Source of the DNA: Pseudonocardia sp.
GTDB taxonomy: Bacteria; Actinomycetota; Actinomycetes; Mycobacteriales; Pseudonocardiaceae
NCBI GenBank assembly: GCA_030147065.1
Contig: JASLAP010000085.1
Coordinates: forward strand, 1-6,014
Reading direction: 5' to 3'
DNA: 6,014 nucleotides
The notes under the pieces were generated by a model, which was given only the letters and a program-made list of their open reading frames with translations, did not search any database and was not told where the DNA came from. Shown one piece after another: positions 4,980 through 6,014 of this stretch (positions are counted from its first letter, which is position 1; each line of letters opens with the position of its first letter). The position numbers and the translations under genes were made by a program.

Positions 4980-5969
4980 ATGACCGCAGTGGACGGGCCC
5001 GACACGGCGCACACCGGTTCCGACCGGAGTTCCGACCTGCGCGTGGCCGCGGTCTTCGTCGGGGCCGTGGTCGTCGGCGGGGTGGGCGGGTTCGGGCTCG
5101 CGGAACTGCTCGGGGTCGGCGGAACGCGCTGGGGCGGCACCGAGCTCTCGGCGATCACCTCGGCGGTGGGCGCGCTGGCGCTGGGGCTCCTCGCCGGCCG
5201 GCTGCTGCTGGGCGGCAGGGGCCCGGCCGTATCGGTGCGCGCGCCGGGCCCCCTCACGAGCTGGCCGGGAACCCGGTTCGGCGCGGGCGCGCTCGTCCTG
5301 GCACCGCTGCTGCTGCTGGCCGGTGAGGCCGTCCGTTCGGGGCACCACTACTTCTTCCCCGCGCAGCTCGACGCGATGGCCGGCGCGCCGGCCACGATCC
5401 TGACCTCGTACGCCCTGTACACCGCGGGCCTGGTCCTGATGATCCCCGCGTTCCTCGCCCTGGCCGGGCTGATCGGCCGGGAACGACCCGGCTGGGCCTT
5501 CTGGGGAGCGACCATCGCGGTCGTCGGCAGCACCGTCCGCATCTTCCAGGAAGGCGTCAGCTTCCTGGCGCTGCAGCTCGTCGGGGCGCTGGGGCCCGAG
5601 GTCGCGACCGCGGCCGTGAGCGACACCTACGGGGCCTGGTACGTCCTGCAGACCCTCCACGGCAGCGACAACATCGCCTGGGCCGTGCTCGCGATCGGCG
5701 CGTTCCGGGCCCGGGTGCTCGGCTGGGTGCCCGCGCTGGCGGTGGCGTTCATGACGACCCACTACAGCGGGGTGCTGAAGGGCAGCGACCTCAACTCGCT
5801 GACCGGCGCGGTGCTGCTGGCCGCGGCGCTCGTCCCGCTGGGGATCAGCCTGTGGCGGCGCGCGGAGGCCGTGCCCCGCCGGGTGTGGTGGGGTGGCCTG
5901 GCTGCGGTGGCGTTGCTGGCGGCGCAGTACCTGCTCGCCGCGCTGAGCGGGTTCCAGAGCCTGGGCTGA
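4980..5969 (+). CDS. Polytopic membrane protein of unknown function
   Basis: This 329-residue protein has a short polar N terminus (MTAVDGPDTAHTGSDRSSD) and about eight hydrophobic segments (roughly residues 22-44, 58-78, 98-117, 139-165, 172-188, 229-262 as one or two, 274-293, 302-322). I do not recognise the family and see no catalytic motif. The most distinctive non-membrane stretches are GHHYFFPAQLDAM (121-133), which follows the third segment, FQEGVSFLALQLVG (189-202), LHGSDNIAWAV (226-236) and HYSGVLKGSDLNS (261-273). Their His, Asp, Glu and Ser residues in or near membrane segments could form a binding site. The ATG at 4980 is preferred. An in-frame ATG at 4926 lies inside the operator repeat and would add 18 non-hydrophobic residues. 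The gene is divergent from the kinase-regulator operon and shares its operator region, so it is probably a target of that system, for example a protein that responds to or relieves the membrane condition sensed by the kinase. Confidence 0.88.
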   Translation: MTAVDGPDTAHTGSDRSSDLRVAAVFVGAVVVGGVGGFGLAELLGVGGTRWGGTELSAITSAVGALALGLLAGRLLLGGRGPAVSVRAPGPLTSWPGTRFGAGALVLAPLLLLAGEAVRSGHHYFFPAQLDAMAGAPATILTSYALYTAGLVLMIPAFLALAGLIGRERPGWAFWGATIAVVGSTVRIFQEGVSFLALQLVGALGPEVATAAVSDTYGAWYVLQTLHGSDNIAWAVLAIGAFRARVLGWVPALAVAFMTTHYSGVLKGSDLNSLTGAVLLAAALVPLGISLWRRAEAVPRRVWWGGLAAVALLAAQYLLAALSGFQSLG

Positions 5970-5988
5970 CCGGAGTGGGCGGAGACGG

Positions 5989-6014
5989 ATGGCACGAGAA
6001 CCGGAGTCCACCTC
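5989..6014 (+). CDS. Start of a downstream gene (partial, 8 codons)
   Basis: An ATG at 5989 opens a frame (MAREPEST) that runs off the window. GGAG at 5981-5984 lies 4 bases upstream as a ribosome binding site. It begins 19 bases after the stop of the membrane-protein gene on the same strand, so it is probably in the same operon. Nothing can be said of its function, and eight codons cannot exclude a chance reading. Confidence 0.45.

Noticed and set aside
3622..4983. Long plus-strand open frame opposite the histidine kinase
   Set aside because: The minus strand encodes a complete kinase with all motifs in order; the plus-strand product resembles no protein.
4533..6011. Long minus-strand open frame across the divergent promoter and membrane-protein gene
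   Set aside because: It would cross the operator region and both starts; its product is Arg/Gln/Pro-rich with no hydrophobic or domain structure, unlike the clear membrane protein on the other strand.

Overview
This 6,014-base window is very GC-rich, with strong G/C bias at third codon positions, several GTG starts and few Shine-Dalgarno-less exceptions. Together with RsbW-like kinases, MEDS-domain regulators and a NarL/DesK two-component pair, this suggests a high-GC actinobacterium, perhaps a Pseudonocardia relative. The genus is only a guess. Nothing points to a mobile element, CRISPR array or RNA gene.

Layout: (a) 1-156 (+) is the 3' end of a membrane-anchored protein, followed by two strong hairpins (178-210 and 266-293) in the gap before a convergent gene. 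(b) 349-789 (-) is a small stand-alone RsbW-like anti-sigma kinase, preceded by a possible sigma-B-type promoter. (c) 947-2742 (-) is a two-gene operon: a MEDS-STAS protein whose stop overlaps the start of a MEDS-HATPase (RsbA-like) protein by ATGA. Together (b) and (c) form a partner-switching cluster of two anti-sigma-type kinases and one anti-anti-sigma-type domain. No sigma factor is visible. (d) 2945-4869 (-) is a DesK/LiaS-like membrane histidine kinase and its NarL-family response regulator, joined by a GTGA overlap. (e) 4870-4979 is a divergent promoter region. It holds two copies of an 18-bp palindrome, arranged so that the pair is also a larger perfect inverted repeat. (f) 4980-5969 (+) is an unrecognised polytopic membrane protein, followed 19 bases later by the first codons of another gene that runs off the window.

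How they may work together: the kinase and regulator probably control their own operon and the divergent membrane-protein gene through the paired palindromes. These sit almost equally far (33 and 34 bases) from the two start codons. The kinase gene looks leaderless, with a TAGCGT -10 box exactly placed for transcription to start at its GTG. The partner-switching cluster probably controls a stress-type sigma factor encoded elsewhere. Its STAS protein lacks the usual phosphorylatable serine, so it may be governed by its MEDS sensor half rather than by the classical kinase/phosphatase cycle.

The most noteworthy points are the nested operator, the symmetric promoters around it, and the Ala-Ala-Ala replacement in the STAS phosphorylation loop next to an apparently intact kinase.
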